From Motiliproteus sp047633175 (GTDB lineage Bacteria > Pseudomonadota > Gammaproteobacteria > Pseudomonadales > Balneatricaceae): DNA of 64,000 nucleotides. The notes under the pieces are model-generated. The model was not told where the DNA came from. It did no database searches and saw only the letters and a list, made by a program, of their open reading frames with translations. Made by a program: the position numbers and the translations under genes. Numbering within the stretch: position 1 is the first letter of the stretch; every line of letters starts with the position of its first letter. The stretch is taken from the NCBI GenBank assembly GCA_047633175.1, contig JBLIEQ010000014.1, positions 43,674-107,673 of the forward strand. The letters are read 5' to 3'. This document shows, in pieces, positions 8,438 through 18,550 of the stretch.

Positions 8438-8722
8438 ATGCCCATGATAGTCAGACTGATTGATTACCTGCGCGGAAACGAAAAGAAGACCGCCTCCGTC
8501 GCCAAGGAACGTTTACAGATTATTCTGGCTCATGAGCGTGCCGGGCGCGGCGCGGCGACGCCGGACTACCTGCCTGCCCTGCAGGAAGAGCTTATGGCGG
8601 TGATCGCCAAATATATCCAAATCGACCGGGATTCCTTCAAGGTTCAGCTGGAGAAACACGATCAGTATGACGTGCTTGAACTCAATATCACCCTGCCGGA
8701 CAAGGTGAACGTCAAGCGCTGA
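8438..8722 (+). CDS. minE: Cell division topological specificity factor MinE
   Basis: 94 residues from ATG 8438 (MPMIVRLIDYLRG); a second ATG at 8444 is possible. A start further upstream would lie inside minD. Seen: the anti-MinCD segment with TASVAKERLQIILAHERAG and the C-terminal topological-specificity domain LPALQEELMAVIAKYI. It stimulates the MinD ATPase and confines MinCD to the poles. Last gene of the operon, followed by a terminator at 8769-8790. Confidence 0.97.
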   Translation: MPMIVRLIDYLRGNEKKTASVAKERLQIILAHERAGRGAATPDYLPALQEELMAVIAKYIQIDRDSFKVQLEKHDQYDVLELNITLPDKVNVKR

Positions 8723-8768
8723 ACGAGGCGCTTGCTCAAATAGCCCTGCGGGAGCTTACCCTGTGAGA

Positions 8769-8790
8769 GCCTGCCTGCAGGCGATTTTTT
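8769..8790 (+). terminator. Rho-independent terminator after minCDE
   Basis: Stem GCCTG/CAGGC with loop CCTG is followed by GATTTTTT. The stem is short, but it is placed 46 bases after minE and has a good T-run. Confidence 0.6.
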
Positions 8791-8793
8791 AAT

Positions 8794-8903
8794 TTATCCC
8801 GCCCCCTCAACAAGCCGTTCGATCACCTCCGAATCTAGCTGCTCCCGTTTCAGACGCTGTAACTCAGCCTGAAAAGCTGCATGCTGGGCCCACTCGTTCG
8901 GTC
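8794..8903 (-). pseudogene. C-terminal fragment of a second yaeQ-like gene
   Basis: The minus strand reads about 35 residues including QRLKREQLDSEVIERLVEG and then TAA at 8794-8796. These align with RRLKLVQLDAEVIERLVTG of the intact yaeQ at 9791-10336. The homology fades upstream near 8903 and no start is visible. The divergence from the intact gene suggests an old paralogue, not a fresh duplication. The rest of 8723-9084 holds the min terminator and the promoter region of the lipoprotein gene. Confidence 0.75.
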
Positions 8904-9084
8904 AAGCTGCTGTTAGCCTTGCCGAGTCGTTCCACTCGATCAAACCAGCGAAGTAGTCACCACAACAAATACAGATGATCACTTTTAAGTATAATTATTA
9001 AAAAATTCAGTCTCATGTAAGCTTTCTCAATTATTATCGGCATTATTCATCAACAATAATTAAATTCGAAGGAAGCATTTCAAC

Positions 9085-9456
9085 ATGAAGCCTTTCAACA
9101 TGAAGCCTTTCAACATAAAGAATGGCCATCAGTCGTTAATGCTAAGTGCAGCGCTTATTAGCGCTATAGCATTCACAGGATGCGCTGAGCAAGAAGAGAT
9201 CACTGATACTACAGAACCACCCACCAACGTGATGAATGAAGTCATCGATAGTGACGTAACTATGAGAGTTAGAAAGGCACTCCTTAATGATGACAGTCTG
9301 CAGAAATTTGATATTACAGTGGTAACCCGTAAAGGAGATGTTCTAGTTACCGGGGAGGTAGGCAGTAAAAATATGATTGACCATGTCAAGAATTTAGTCA
9401 TAAGAGTGGAAGGCGTTCACTCCCTTCACGAACATCTTACAATCAACGCATCGTAA
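9085..9456 (+). CDS. BON-domain lipoprotein, OsmY-like
   Basis: 123 residues. Seen: a signal peptide with a probable lipobox ending FTGC, an acidic/Thr-rich spacer, then one BON domain (about 55-120: VTMRVRKALLNDD, VVTRKGDVLVTGEVGS, VEGVHSLHEHL). Known: BON domains bind phospholipids, and OsmY or DolP-type proteins act in the periplasm or outer membrane during envelope or osmotic stress. The start is ambiguous because the 5' end is a tandem 15-bp duplication (9085-9099, 9100-9114) that gives MKPFN twice. The second ATG (9100) works equally well. Stands alone. Confidence 0.75.
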   Translation: MKPFNMKPFNIKNGHQSLMLSAALISAIAFTGCAEQEEITDTTEPPTNVMNEVIDSDVTMRVRKALLNDDSLQKFDITVVTRKGDVLVTGEVGSKNMIDHVKNLVIRVEGVHSLHEHLTINAS

Positions 9457-9790
9457 TCATATAAGTTTATATCGTCATGCTGAAAAGCCTCGAAGGTTTT
9501 TGACTTATAAGGTGCTAGCTGCTTAATATGTCGTTGCCAAAGATTCCTTGATATCCTGGTAACTATTCAGCATATGCATCGACTTGAAATTATGGCGCAT
9601 TTGTTCCAAGAGACGCCGTGCTTATATATGAACCGACCCCTGTAGGCTTCGCTTTGGCTTCCATGCTAAAGAGACCCTTGCCACAAAAAACCATAATCAA
9701 TCAAATAGCGAATGTTAATGTGCTGAACAATCACATCCCCTGATGACAAAGTGCTATAGCGCCGGAGGAGGCTGTCATCTTACCGCCTGA
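9457..9790. other. Intergenic region without recognised gene
   Basis: 334 bases between the lipoprotein gene and the 3' end of yaeQ. Near 9640-9662 there is a weak match (CCCTGTAGGCTTC) to the dispersed repeat found at 30597, 48700 and 57607. No convincing ORF, RNA or terminator was seen. Confidence 0.5.
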
Positions 9791-10336
9791 CTATTCCTCC
9801 CAGCCCTGCTGTAAACAGTTCAGCTTCATCTCCCCCTGTTGGTCATTAAGTCCCAGATAAAGATCGTCATCCTGACGGTTTAGCTGCAGCTCAAAACCGG
9901 CTTTCATCCCTGTCACAAGCCGTTCGATCACCTCTGCATCCAGCTGCACCAGCTTCAGGCGCCGAAATTCTGCTAGGGTGCTGGCGTGCTGATTCCACCA
10001 GCGATGCGCATTAGCGCCATAGCTATAGAGCGTTAAGCGCGGATGGCGTTTATTGAGTTTTTTGAGCCGGTCCAGATCGGGCTGACCGATTTCGATCCAG
10101 TGTTGCACCTCTTCATAATCATTGCGCAACCAGATCGGCGCTTCATCGGAGGAGACCCCGCCGCCAAATTTAAGTCCCGGCTCATACTCCAGCCCCAGCG
10201 CCAGCAGCCGTGCCAGTAGCCGCTCTAGCGACTCCGACGGGTGCTGGGCTACCGTAAGATCAAACTGCTCATAGCAGTGCCTGTCCATATCACTGATAAA
10301 AAATTTAACCTTGAAAATACGACTGCCTTTGGCCAT
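9791..10336 (-). CDS. yaeQ: YaeQ family protein
   Basis: 181 residues, the usual family length. Seen: the conserved N-terminal block FKVKFFISDMDRH, AQHPSESLERLLARLL, the acidic motif with EAPIWLRNDYEEVQHWIEIG, and SYGANAHRWWNQHA. Known: YaeQ has a PD-(D/E)XK-like nuclease fold, but its biological role is unclear; an early link to transcription antitermination (RfaH suppression) has been questioned. It lies 63 bases downstream of ung on the same strand and could share its transcript. A decayed paralogue lies at 8794-8903. Confidence 0.93.
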   Translation of the reverse strand: MAKGSRIFKVKFFISDMDRHCYEQFDLTVAQHPSESLERLLARLLALGLEYEPGLKFGGGVSSDEAPIWLRNDYEEVQHWIEIGQPDLDRLKKLNKRHPRLTLYSYGANAHRWWNQHASTLAEFRRLKLVQLDAEVIERLVTGMKAGFELQLNRQDDDLYLGLNDQQGEMKLNCLQQGWEE

Positions 10337-10399
10337 TACATCCTATCCTGTAGTTCGTTTGTGGGTCGTTGGACGCGGATACTGTCTGGTTGGCTTGAA

Positions 10400-11119
10400 T
10401 CAAAACAGCGAGGGTTGCACTGCTGCTTCTGCCGATGACGAGGCCAGCTGCCAGTCGATGGGTACCTCCCCTCGCGCCTGCAGATAGGCATTGGCCCTGG
10501 AAAAATGGCCCGATCCCAAAAAGCCGCGATACGCGGACAACGGCGAGGGGTGCGGGGCTCGCAACACGCAGTGACGTCCGGTATCAATAAAGGCTCCTTT
10601 TTTCTGCGCATAGCTTCCCCAGAGCATAAAGACCAGGCCCTCCAAGCGCTCGTTAAGCAGCTGGATAACACGATCGGTAAAGCGCTCCCAGCCCTGGCCC
10701 TGATGCGAATTCGGACTGGCCTGCTGCACCGTCAGCACCGCATTAAGCAGCAGCACCCCCTGCTTCGCCCAAGCCTCCAGACAACCATGATCAACCGGCG
10801 TACAGCCGATATCCTGCTGTAGCTCTTTGTAGATATTGGCCAGTGAGGGCGGGATCTTTACCCCCGATTTCACCGAGAAGCTCAACCCATGGGCCTGACC
10901 AGGACCGTGGTAGGGATCCTGACCGAGGATCACGACCTTGACCCGATCTGGCGGGCAGAGGCTGAGGGCATTAAAAACCTCCTCAGACGGCGGGTAGATC
11001 GTATGTTGGCGAGCCTGCTGCGTTAAAAATGCCTGCAGAGCCTGCATATACGCACAGCTAAACTGATCGGCCAGGGCCACCTGCCAACCCAGCGGCAGTT
11101 GCTGCTCATTCATCTGCAT
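10400..11119 (-). CDS. ung: Uracil-DNA glycosylase, family 1
   Basis: 239 residues. Seen: the water-activating motif GQDPYHG with the catalytic Asp, FSVKSGVKIPPSLANIYKEL, LLLNAVLTV, and the minor-groove loop HPSPLSAYRG. It excises uracil from DNA as the first step of base excision repair. Only 24 bases separate it from lysS upstream, so it probably belongs to the prfB-lysS-ung transcript. Met3 is an alternative start. Confidence 0.97.
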   Translation of the reverse strand: MQMNEQQLPLGWQVALADQFSCAYMQALQAFLTQQARQHTIYPPSEEVFNALSLCPPDRVKVVILGQDPYHGPGQAHGLSFSVKSGVKIPPSLANIYKELQQDIGCTPVDHGCLEAWAKQGVLLLNAVLTVQQASPNSHQGQGWERFTDRVIQLLNERLEGLVFMLWGSYAQKKGAFIDTGRHCVLRAPHPSPLSAYRGFLGSGHFSRANAYLQARGEVPIDWQLASSSAEAAVQPSLF

Positions 11120-11143
11120 ACCCTTAGCGCCGACCGCCAGCGC

Positions 11144-12688
11144 TTACTCCTGTTCGCTGCCGGGCTTATGCTCAGGCCGCATATGCGGGAACAGCAGCAC
11201 ATCGCGGATCGAGGGAGAGTCGGTAAAGTACATCACCAGACGGTCGATCCCTATACCTTCACCGGCAGTCGGTGGCAGGCCGTATTCGAGTGCATTGATG
11301 TAATCAGCGTCATAGTGCATCGCCTCATCGTCGCCGCCCTCTTTCTCGGTGACCTGATCCATAAAGCGCTGTGCCTGATCTTCGGAATCATTCAACTCGG
11401 AGAAGCCGTTCGCGATCTCGCGGCCGCCCAGGAAGAACTCGAAACGGTCGGTCACCAGCGGGTCGTCATCGTTACGGCGCGCCAGCGGTGACACTTCGGT
11501 CGGATAGTGAGTAATAAAGGTCGGCTGACTCAGTAGATGCTCGACGGTCTCCTCGAAGATTTCGATCTGCACTCGACCCAGGCCCCAGCTGTCGCTGAGC
11601 TTGATACCCAACCCCTGGGCGATCTCGCGAGCCTGGGATACGTCGGCCAGTGCCTCGGCGCTGATCGCCGGATTAAACTGCAGCACCGCATCAAACACAC
11701 TCAGACGGGTAAAGGGTTTGGCCAGGTCGTACTCGATCGTCTCCAGCACCTCGCCCTGATCGTCCTTGACCGTATTGACCAGGGTGGTGGTGCCAAGCAC
11801 CTGCTGGGCCACGGTACGCAGCATATCCTCTGTCATATCCATCAGATCTTTGTAATCGGCATAGGCCTGATAGAACTCGAGCATGGTGAACTCGGGGTTA
11901 TGGCGGCTCGACAACCCTTCGTTACGGAAGTTACGGTTGATCTCGAACACACGCTCGAAACCGCCCACCACCAGCCGCTTAAGATACAGCTCGGGGGCGA
12001 TGCGCAGGTACATATCGATATCCAGCGCATTGTGATGGGTCACAAAGGGACGTGCCGCCGCGCCGCCCGGAATAACCTGCAGCATCGGCGTTTCGGCTTC
12101 GACGAAGCGACGCTCGGAAAGATAGTTGCGGATCGCGGCCACGATCTTGGCGCGAGTCTCGAACACCTGACGCGACGCGTCATTGGTGATCAGATCGACG
12201 TAGCGCTGCCGGTAGCGCTGCTCGGTATCCTGCAGCCCCTTATGCTTATCGGGCAGCGGCCGTAGATTCTTGGTCAACAGCTCGTTGCAGCCCATATCGA
12301 CATACAGATCACCCTTGCCCGACTTGTGCAGGATGCCTTTGATGCCCACGATATCGCCCAGATCCATCGCCTTGGCGAAGGGACGTGCCGCTTTATTCAC
12401 ATACAGCTGGATTCGGCCGCTCATATCCTGGAGAACCGCGAAGGCGCCACGATTAAGCATGATTCGGCCCGCTACTGCGACCTCAATCGCCAGACCTTCG
12501 AGCTCCTCTTTGGTCTTGTCGCCATGCTCAAGCTGCAGATCCTCCGCATAACTATCACGGCGAAAACTGTTGGGGAACGTATAACCTTCGGCGCGTAGCG
12601 CCTTGAGCTTTTCGCGACGCTCAGCAACGAGTCGGTTCTCTTCGGGTTGAACGCCATCCTGGTGCGGAGCAGTTTGCTTGTCTGACAT
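11144..12688 (-). CDS. lysS: Lysyl-tRNA synthetase, class II
   Basis: 514 residues. Seen: an N-terminal OB-fold anticodon-binding domain (about 65-170), then class II motif 1 (ETPMLQVIPGGAAARPF), motif 2 (FRNEGLSSRHNPEFTMLEF) and motif 3 (GEGIGIDRLVMYFTDSPSIR). It charges tRNA-Lys. It follows prfB on the same strand, as in E. coli and most gammaproteobacteria. The 166-base gap between them contains no clear terminator. Confidence 0.98.
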   Translation of the reverse strand: MSDKQTAPHQDGVQPEENRLVAERREKLKALRAEGYTFPNSFRRDSYAEDLQLEHGDKTKEELEGLAIEVAVAGRIMLNRGAFAVLQDMSGRIQLYVNKAARPFAKAMDLGDIVGIKGILHKSGKGDLYVDMGCNELLTKNLRPLPDKHKGLQDTEQRYRQRYVDLITNDASRQVFETRAKIVAAIRNYLSERRFVEAETPMLQVIPGGAAARPFVTHHNALDIDMYLRIAPELYLKRLVVGGFERVFEINRNFRNEGLSSRHNPEFTMLEFYQAYADYKDLMDMTEDMLRTVAQQVLGTTTLVNTVKDDQGEVLETIEYDLAKPFTRLSVFDAVLQFNPAISAEALADVSQAREIAQGLGIKLSDSWGLGRVQIEIFEETVEHLLSQPTFITHYPTEVSPLARRNDDDPLVTDRFEFFLGGREIANGFSELNDSEDQAQRFMDQVTEKEGGDDEAMHYDADYINALEYGLPPTAGEGIGIDRLVMYFTDSPSIRDVLLFPHMRPEHKPGSEQE

Positions 12689-12854
12689 CGGTATCGCCTT
12701 AACTTATGTTTCTTTAAATCGGAATTCGGATGCTATCAACTGACGCGTCTGAGCGAAGGTCAGGTTAGGCAAAATTCGGTGAAAGAGCGCAGTTTGCTGG
12801 TGCAAATGAGGATCTTGAACCGATTTTAACGACACCTGGCCGAGCTCAGGCGCG

Positions 12855-13952
<1,098 letters not shown>

Positions 13953-14064
13953 CGGTTTCCACTATTTTATGCGAGTCTGAGAGTCTTAAGACCAAACAAA
14001 AGCGTAGATTTTACCTGAAATATGCCTAGTTTGGATAGCCGTCACGCAAGTCAATATGGGAATG

Positions 14065-16569
14065 CTAGAGCGCCTGAAACTGCAGTTTCTGGACCATCTG
14101 CAGCAACGCCTGCTTTAACGCCGGCTCAGTCGTCATCATCCGGTGCAGGGTCCTGGCCGGTATCCACAACAGGTCGACAGGGCTGGCTGCGCGTAACCCG
14201 GTGCTGTGGTGATCGACAAAGAGGGCGCTGAAGCCTGCATAACAACCCGGCCCCAGCACATCGAGCACCCGCGTCTGGCCGGTCTCAGTATCCCGATCGA
14301 CCCGTTCGACAACACCACGGACCACAATAATCAACGCCCTATGCTGCTCCTCATGCTCGACGATCATATCCTGTGGCTGATAGATCCGCTGTTCCGCGAT
14401 GCTGAGCAGCTGCGACAGCGATTCGGGGCTTAATTCAGCGGCCCAGGCCGCATCACGGATCAGCTGCAGCGGGTCGGGTAACAATACCGTTTCAACCTCA
14501 GAAAAATGGCGCTGCTGCAGGCGGTGGCTGATCTGCCCCTGCATCCGTTCGGCCTCGGCAGGATCGAGCAAGGCCTGCCGCTGCAACGCCTCCACCAGGG
14601 TCCGCTTCTGAATCAGCAGGGTGCGTTGGGCGCTGTGCAGCTCCGCCTGGCGGGCCCACTCAGGAAAACTGTTTTTTAACTGCAGCAGCATGGCGTAGGT
14701 TTCATGTTTGTTGCGCACCAGCTCGGCACGCGCCCTGCGGGCACTGGGAATATCAACCGTCAGGGCATCGACCTGAGCCAAGGCCGCATTCTGAGCCTGC
14801 ACAAAACCGCGCGCCATATCGTAACCTAGGATCAGATGCTTATAGGCGATACGACTCGCCAGCCGCTCCAGTAAGGGCACTCGATGCAGCCACGCGAGTG
14901 GTAAGGAACCATTCCAATAACGCTGTAGCTGCGGCCGCGGATGAATTCTGGGGGCACCATCAAGCGCCTGATCTACCGCATCGATCAGCCTTGAAGTCGC
15001 CTCGCGCCCCAAGAACCCCTCTGTGTATTGCGACCAGTAGCTGCTGCGCTCGTGCTCCAATAACCGGCGCCGGTACTCTGTTTCCCGCTCGGCCGCCGCG
15101 TGCTGGGCCGGCTTACTGCCCTGGACCTCAGGAACCGCCACCACGATCGGAGCCAGCGCATTACGCTCGATCTCCTGCCAGTCGGAGAGCTGAGTCAGCG
15201 AACGCTTCTTAAACTCCGGCAGGCGTGCGACCATCTGCCGCTGAATGGTCTGCTCGGCACGATCAATCATCGCCTGCTTACCTGGCGGTAACCGGTCCAG
15301 CCCCAGCCGAGCGAACAACCATCCCATGCTGCTGCCGTTGATCACGATGGTCAGCACCACGATGCCGGCGGTCAGAAACAATACCTGTTCGCCCCAGCGG
15401 CTGTCGACGCCCGGATGCTGCGCCAGCATCAGCGCCAATGCCAGAGCGACGGCACCGCGCAGACCGCCCCAGATCAACACCAGCGCCTTGTTCCTTCCCA
15501 GGCCGAAACCCAGGCGCTGCAGCAACGGCATCAGCACCACCACCGTACAGGCTCTGATCAGCAGCAGCCCCAGATAGAGCGCCAGCAGTAATCCCCAGCT
15601 GGTGGGATCGAAGAGTTCGACACGATCGGCTATCAACAACCCCACCACCAGGAAGATCAGCGTATTGGCCATGTACGCCAGCAGACTCCAGAACGCGTGC
15701 AGAAATTCGAGCGCTTCGGGAGAAAATCGGGCCCGGCCCTTACCTGCCAGCACCAACCCGAACACCACCACCGCCACCACACCTGACGCATCGAGCACGA
15801 CGTCGGTGACAAAATAGACCAGATAAGCACAGGCGATCGACAGCGTGGTCTCGACCAACGGATCGTTATAGATCCGCCCTACGGCGATAATAAGCAGCTT
15901 GCCGCACAGCCAGCCAGCCAGACCACCCAGGGCGACGGTCCAGAGTAACTCGAAGGCGATAGCACCCAGGCTGATCGAGGCCTCATCGACACTCAATAAA
16001 ATAGAGAAACAGACCGAGAACAGCACAATAGCCGTGCCGTCATTAAACAGCGACTCACCCTCAAGCAGGGTTTCCAGCCGTTTACGCGAACTGACGTCGC
16101 GCAGTAGCGCCACCACCGCCACCGGGTCGGTGGCGCTGATCAGGGCACCGAACAGGAAGGCTAGCGGCCAGCTCCAGTCCCAGGGCAACAACCAGCGCAC
16201 CAGCACGGCCGTTAACAGCGCACTGATCAACATGCCCGGCAGTGCCAGCAGCGCGACCTGCGGCAGGGCGCGACGCAGCAGATGCGGCTCCAGCGAATAG
16301 GCTGATTCGAAGATCAGGGTGGGAAGAAAAAGAAACAAAATCAGATGAGGGTCGAGGTGGGTGACGCTTTGTAAAACCTGATGAAACGCTGGCAGAGAAT
16401 CGCTCAGAAGCAACGAACGATCGAGCCATCCGACCAGCAATCCGACCAGCAGCAGCATCACCGAGTAGGGCACCCGGCTGTGGCTGGTCAGGTGGCGTAA
16501 GACCGACCCAAGCAGCAGCGCGACTGCGATCATCAACACCACCATCACCCCGGCCTGGGTTGCGATCAT
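14065..16569 (-). CDS. CPA1 Na+/H+ antiporter with C-terminal cyclic-nucleotide-binding domain
   Basis: 834 residues from ATG 16569 (MIATQAGVMVV). A longer start at 16614 would overlap the upstream gene. Seen: a membrane domain of about 12-13 helices (residues about 1-410) with the ion-binding ATDPVAV motif and EGESLFNDGTAIVLF typical of NhaP/NHE-type exchangers, a long cytosolic helical region, and a CNMP-binding fold near the end (about 705-815: QPQDMIVEHEEQHRAL, LDVLGPGCYAGFSALF). The domain order resembles plant SOS1-like antiporters. It probably exports Na+ in exchange for H+. The canonical phosphate-binding Arg of the CNMP pocket is not obvious, so ligand binding is uncertain. It follows the MlaC-like gene closely. 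Confidence 0.9.
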   Translation of the reverse strand: MIATQAGVMVVLMIAVALLLGSVLRHLTSHSRVPYSVMLLLVGLLVGWLDRSLLLSDSLPAFHQVLQSVTHLDPHLILFLFLPTLIFESAYSLEPHLLRRALPQVALLALPGMLISALLTAVLVRWLLPWDWSWPLAFLFGALISATDPVAVVALLRDVSSRKRLETLLEGESLFNDGTAIVLFSVCFSILLSVDEASISLGAIAFELLWTVALGGLAGWLCGKLLIIAVGRIYNDPLVETTLSIACAYLVYFVTDVVLDASGVVAVVVFGLVLAGKGRARFSPEALEFLHAFWSLLAYMANTLIFLVVGLLIADRVELFDPTSWGLLLALYLGLLLIRACTVVVLMPLLQRLGFGLGRNKALVLIWGGLRGAVALALALMLAQHPGVDSRWGEQVLFLTAGIVVLTIVINGSSMGWLFARLGLDRLPPGKQAMIDRAEQTIQRQMVARLPEFKKRSLTQLSDWQEIERNALAPIVVAVPEVQGSKPAQHAAAERETEYRRRLLEHERSSYWSQYTEGFLGREATSRLIDAVDQALDGAPRIHPRPQLQRYWNGSLPLAWLHRVPLLERLASRIAYKHLILGYDMARGFVQAQNAALAQVDALTVDIPSARRARAELVRNKHETYAMLLQLKNSFPEWARQAELHSAQRTLLIQKRTLVEALQRQALLDPAEAERMQGQISHRLQQRHFSEVETVLLPDPLQLIRDAAWAAELSPESLSQLLSIAEQRIYQPQDMIVEHEEQHRALIIVVRGVVERVDRDTETGQTRVLDVLGPGCYAGFSALFVDHHSTGLRAASPVDLLWIPARTLHRMMTTEPALKQALLQMVQKLQFQAL

Positions 16570-16594
16570 CGTTGCCGCTCCTGGCAGTCCTTGT

Positions 16595-17230
16595 CTACTG
16601 TGCCTTGGTAACACCCCAGTTGGCGATCACTTTTGAAATATCATCATATTGCTCCATATAGTGCGCAAACTGATTCCTGAACACCAGACCTATATTGATC
16701 CCTTCGACAACCAGGTTCTCAACTTTCCACTGCTCCTGATCATTCAGAAACAGCGAGTACTGCACCTGATAACGCTCACCGCCTTTGAGAGCGATGGTTG
16801 AACCGACACTGGCGCGTATGCCTCTGGCATCATAATCGGCACTCTCAACCTCAAAGGTATCCAGCTCATCGAGCCGATCCAGCCCCTTGCTGTAGGTGCT
16901 GACCAGGGTGCGTTTAAACACATTATTGAAGAGCTGCAGCTGGTCATCGCTGGCCTGACGAGCATATTTACCCATCACCTTGCGCGAGATCCGCTTAAAA
17001 TCGATCACCGGCCCAAGCTCATTCTCCATCAACTCCAGCAGCCCCTGCTCCGGCATACCGGCAATCAGCACCTGATCAGTGATCAACTTCTGGATCGACA
17101 GATAGCTGGCATTAATCACCTGCTCCGGCTTTTCCTGAGCCGCCTGCAGAGGCGCCATCACCCCTGCGGACAACAACCCCAACAGCAACAACAGAGAGGT
17201 CTTGATCCCCTGTATCGACACGCTTTTCAT
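16595..17230 (-). CDS. MlaC/Ttg2D-like periplasmic lipid-binding protein
   Basis: 211 residues with a signal peptide (about 1-30, ending LQAAQE). Seen: the MlaC family pattern, including DFKRISRKVMGKYARQAS, FKRTLVSTYSKGLDRL and WKVENLVVEGINIGLVFRNQF. Known: MlaC shuttles phospholipid between the outer-membrane MlaA complex and the inner-membrane MlaFEDB transporter. Here it is an orphan: no mlaE, mlaD or mlaF is nearby. It sits 25 bases before the antiporter gene, so the two are probably co-transcribed. Its partner transporter must be elsewhere. Confidence 0.85.
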   Translation of the reverse strand: MKSVSIQGIKTSLLLLLGLLSAGVMAPLQAAQEKPEQVINASYLSIQKLITDQVLIAGMPEQGLLELMENELGPVIDFKRISRKVMGKYARQASDDQLQLFNNVFKRTLVSTYSKGLDRLDELDTFEVESADYDARGIRASVGSTIALKGGERYQVQYSLFLNDQEQWKVENLVVEGINIGLVFRNQFAHYMEQYDDISKVIANWGVTKAQ

Positions 17231-17281
17231 ACGACCACTCCTTATAGTTAAATTAATTTAGGGTTCGGGTACCGTCCGGCG

Positions 17282-17659
17282 CTACACCAGCGGCCAGTTC
17301 TTGGCTGCAATCAGGCCCCAGGTCATCACCAGCAGTAACAGGGCCAAGAAGACGGCGGCTGAACCTATATCTTTGGCCCGGCCGGACAGGGGGTGCAGCT
17401 CGGCACCGACCCGGTCAACGACCGCTTCGATGGCGGAGTTCAACAGTTCCATCAACAATACCAGCCCCAGGCTTAACCAGAGCAAAACCAACTCCAGGGT
17501 ATCCGCCGCAACTAGAAAACCCAGCGGCAGCAGCGCCAGCGCCAGCAGCGACTCCTGCCGGAATGCCGCCTCATGCGTCCAGGCCGCTTTAAAACCCTGC
17601 CAGGAGTACTTGGCCGCATAAAGAATACGGATCAAACCTGTTCGTCCCGGTTTAGCCAC
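17282..17659 (-). CDS. dgkA: Diacylglycerol kinase
   Basis: 125 residues from GTG 17659 (VAKPGRTGLIRILYAAKYSWQG), the start that aligns with E. coli DgkA. The upstream ATG at 17764 lies inside fldB and gives an unrelated leader. Seen: AWTHEAAFRQE, MELLNSAIEAVVDRVG and HPLSGRAKDIGSAAV, the catalytic and metal-binding signature, plus three hydrophobic helices. It phosphorylates diacylglycerol in the inner membrane, recycling the by-product of glycan (membrane-derived oligosaccharide) modification. The GTG overlaps the fldB end by 8 bases, suggesting translational coupling. Confidence 0.95.
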   Translation of the reverse strand: MAKPGRTGLIRILYAAKYSWQGFKAAWTHEAAFRQESLLALALLPLGFLVAADTLELVLLWLSLGLVLLMELLNSAIEAVVDRVGAELHPLSGRAKDIGSAAVFLALLLLVMTWGLIAAKNWPLV

Positions 17660-18167
17660 GTTCAAACTCCTCGCGAATCTGTACACACCACCGCTCAACC
17701 CGCTGCGCGGTCTGCTCGTGCTGACAGTCTTCGTCGAGCGCCAGACCCACAAACCGGGTCGCATCTGGAGTTAACCCTTTAGAGGCGCTGAAGTCATAAC
17801 CCTCGACCGGCCAGTAACCGACCAGCTGAGCACCCCGGTCAACCAACCGATCGTGCAACAGCCCCATCGCATCAAGAAACCAGTCTCCGTAGCCGACCTG
17901 ATCGCCCAAACCGAACAGCGCGATGCGTTTACCGCTAAGTGATAGGCTATCGAGTTCTCCCCAGACCTCTTCCCATTCAGACTGGATCTCACCGTAATCC
18001 CAGGTTGGAATACCCATAATGATCTGATCGTAATCGTTTGCGTGCAGCAGGGGCTCATCGGCCACGTTGTAAAGATCGAGCTGATCCTGGGTAAGCGTTC
18101 GCTCGATCAATTCGGCTATATCTTCGGTATTTCCGGTGGTGGAGCCGTAAAACAGGGCTATCTTCAC
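17652..18167 (-). CDS. fldB: Flavodoxin, FldB-like
   Basis: 171 residues. Seen: the FMN phosphate loop FYGSTTGNTEDIAE, the 50s/60s-loop motif GIPTWDYGEIQSEWEEVW, FGLGDQVGYGDWFLDAMG and GYWPVEGYDF, which match long-chain bacterial flavodoxins and resemble E. coli FldB more than FldA. It is a low-potential electron carrier in the cytoplasm. It overlaps dgkA downstream by 8 bases. No redox partner gene is adjacent. Confidence 0.93.
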   Translation of the reverse strand: MKIALFYGSTTGNTEDIAELIERTLTQDQLDLYNVADEPLLHANDYDQIIMGIPTWDYGEIQSEWEEVWGELDSLSLSGKRIALFGLGDQVGYGDWFLDAMGLLHDRLVDRGAQLVGYWPVEGYDFSASKGLTPDATRFVGLALDEDCQHEQTAQRVERWCVQIREEFERG

Positions 18168-18220
18168 ACGTCTACTCTCTTAAATTGCTTTAGCACGGCT
18201 GCCGCACTCGAATCTGGCAT

Positions 18221-18550
18221 CTATTTTTTTGTGGCGAAGGCGTCGAAGGCACCCTGGGAGACCCGCTCTATCGACTCCCGGGCTTCGGAAAACGCCTGCA
18301 GATTATCTTTGCGAGCCTGCTGGAAGGTCTCTTCTACCAACTGGGTGTATCTTGCCTGCAGCTCAAGCAACTCCTCTGTCGAGCTACACTGCTTAAGCTC
18401 TTTAGTCTGGCTCAGGGTCGAATTCATGCACGCCTGAGCACAGGCGATCTGCTGTTTGGTCAGCCGGTCCAGCATCCGGGTCTGAATCTCCATCAACTCT
18501 TTGAAGGGCTCCATCGATGCATTCACTTTCTTTGATATATCCTGAAACAT
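18221..18550 (-). CDS. Phasin family protein
   Basis: 109 residues, almost entirely amphipathic helix with heptad character. Seen: MFQDISKKVNASMEPFKELM at the start and repeated Gln/Glu/Leu-rich helices, then ARESIERVSQGAFDAF near the end. Known: phasins coat polyhydroxyalkanoate granules. This suggests PHA storage, but no PHA synthase or depolymerase gene is in the window, so the granule role is inference. Confidence 0.75.
   Translation of the reverse strand: MFQDISKKVNASMEPFKELMEIQTRMLDRLTKQQIACAQACMNSTLSQTKELKQCSSTEELLELQARYTQLVEETFQQARKDNLQAFSEARESIERVSQGAFDAFATKK

Noticed and set aside
11537..12265. A 242-codon plus-strand ORF inside lysS
   Set aside because: Antisense shadow of the conserved lysyl-tRNA synthetase.
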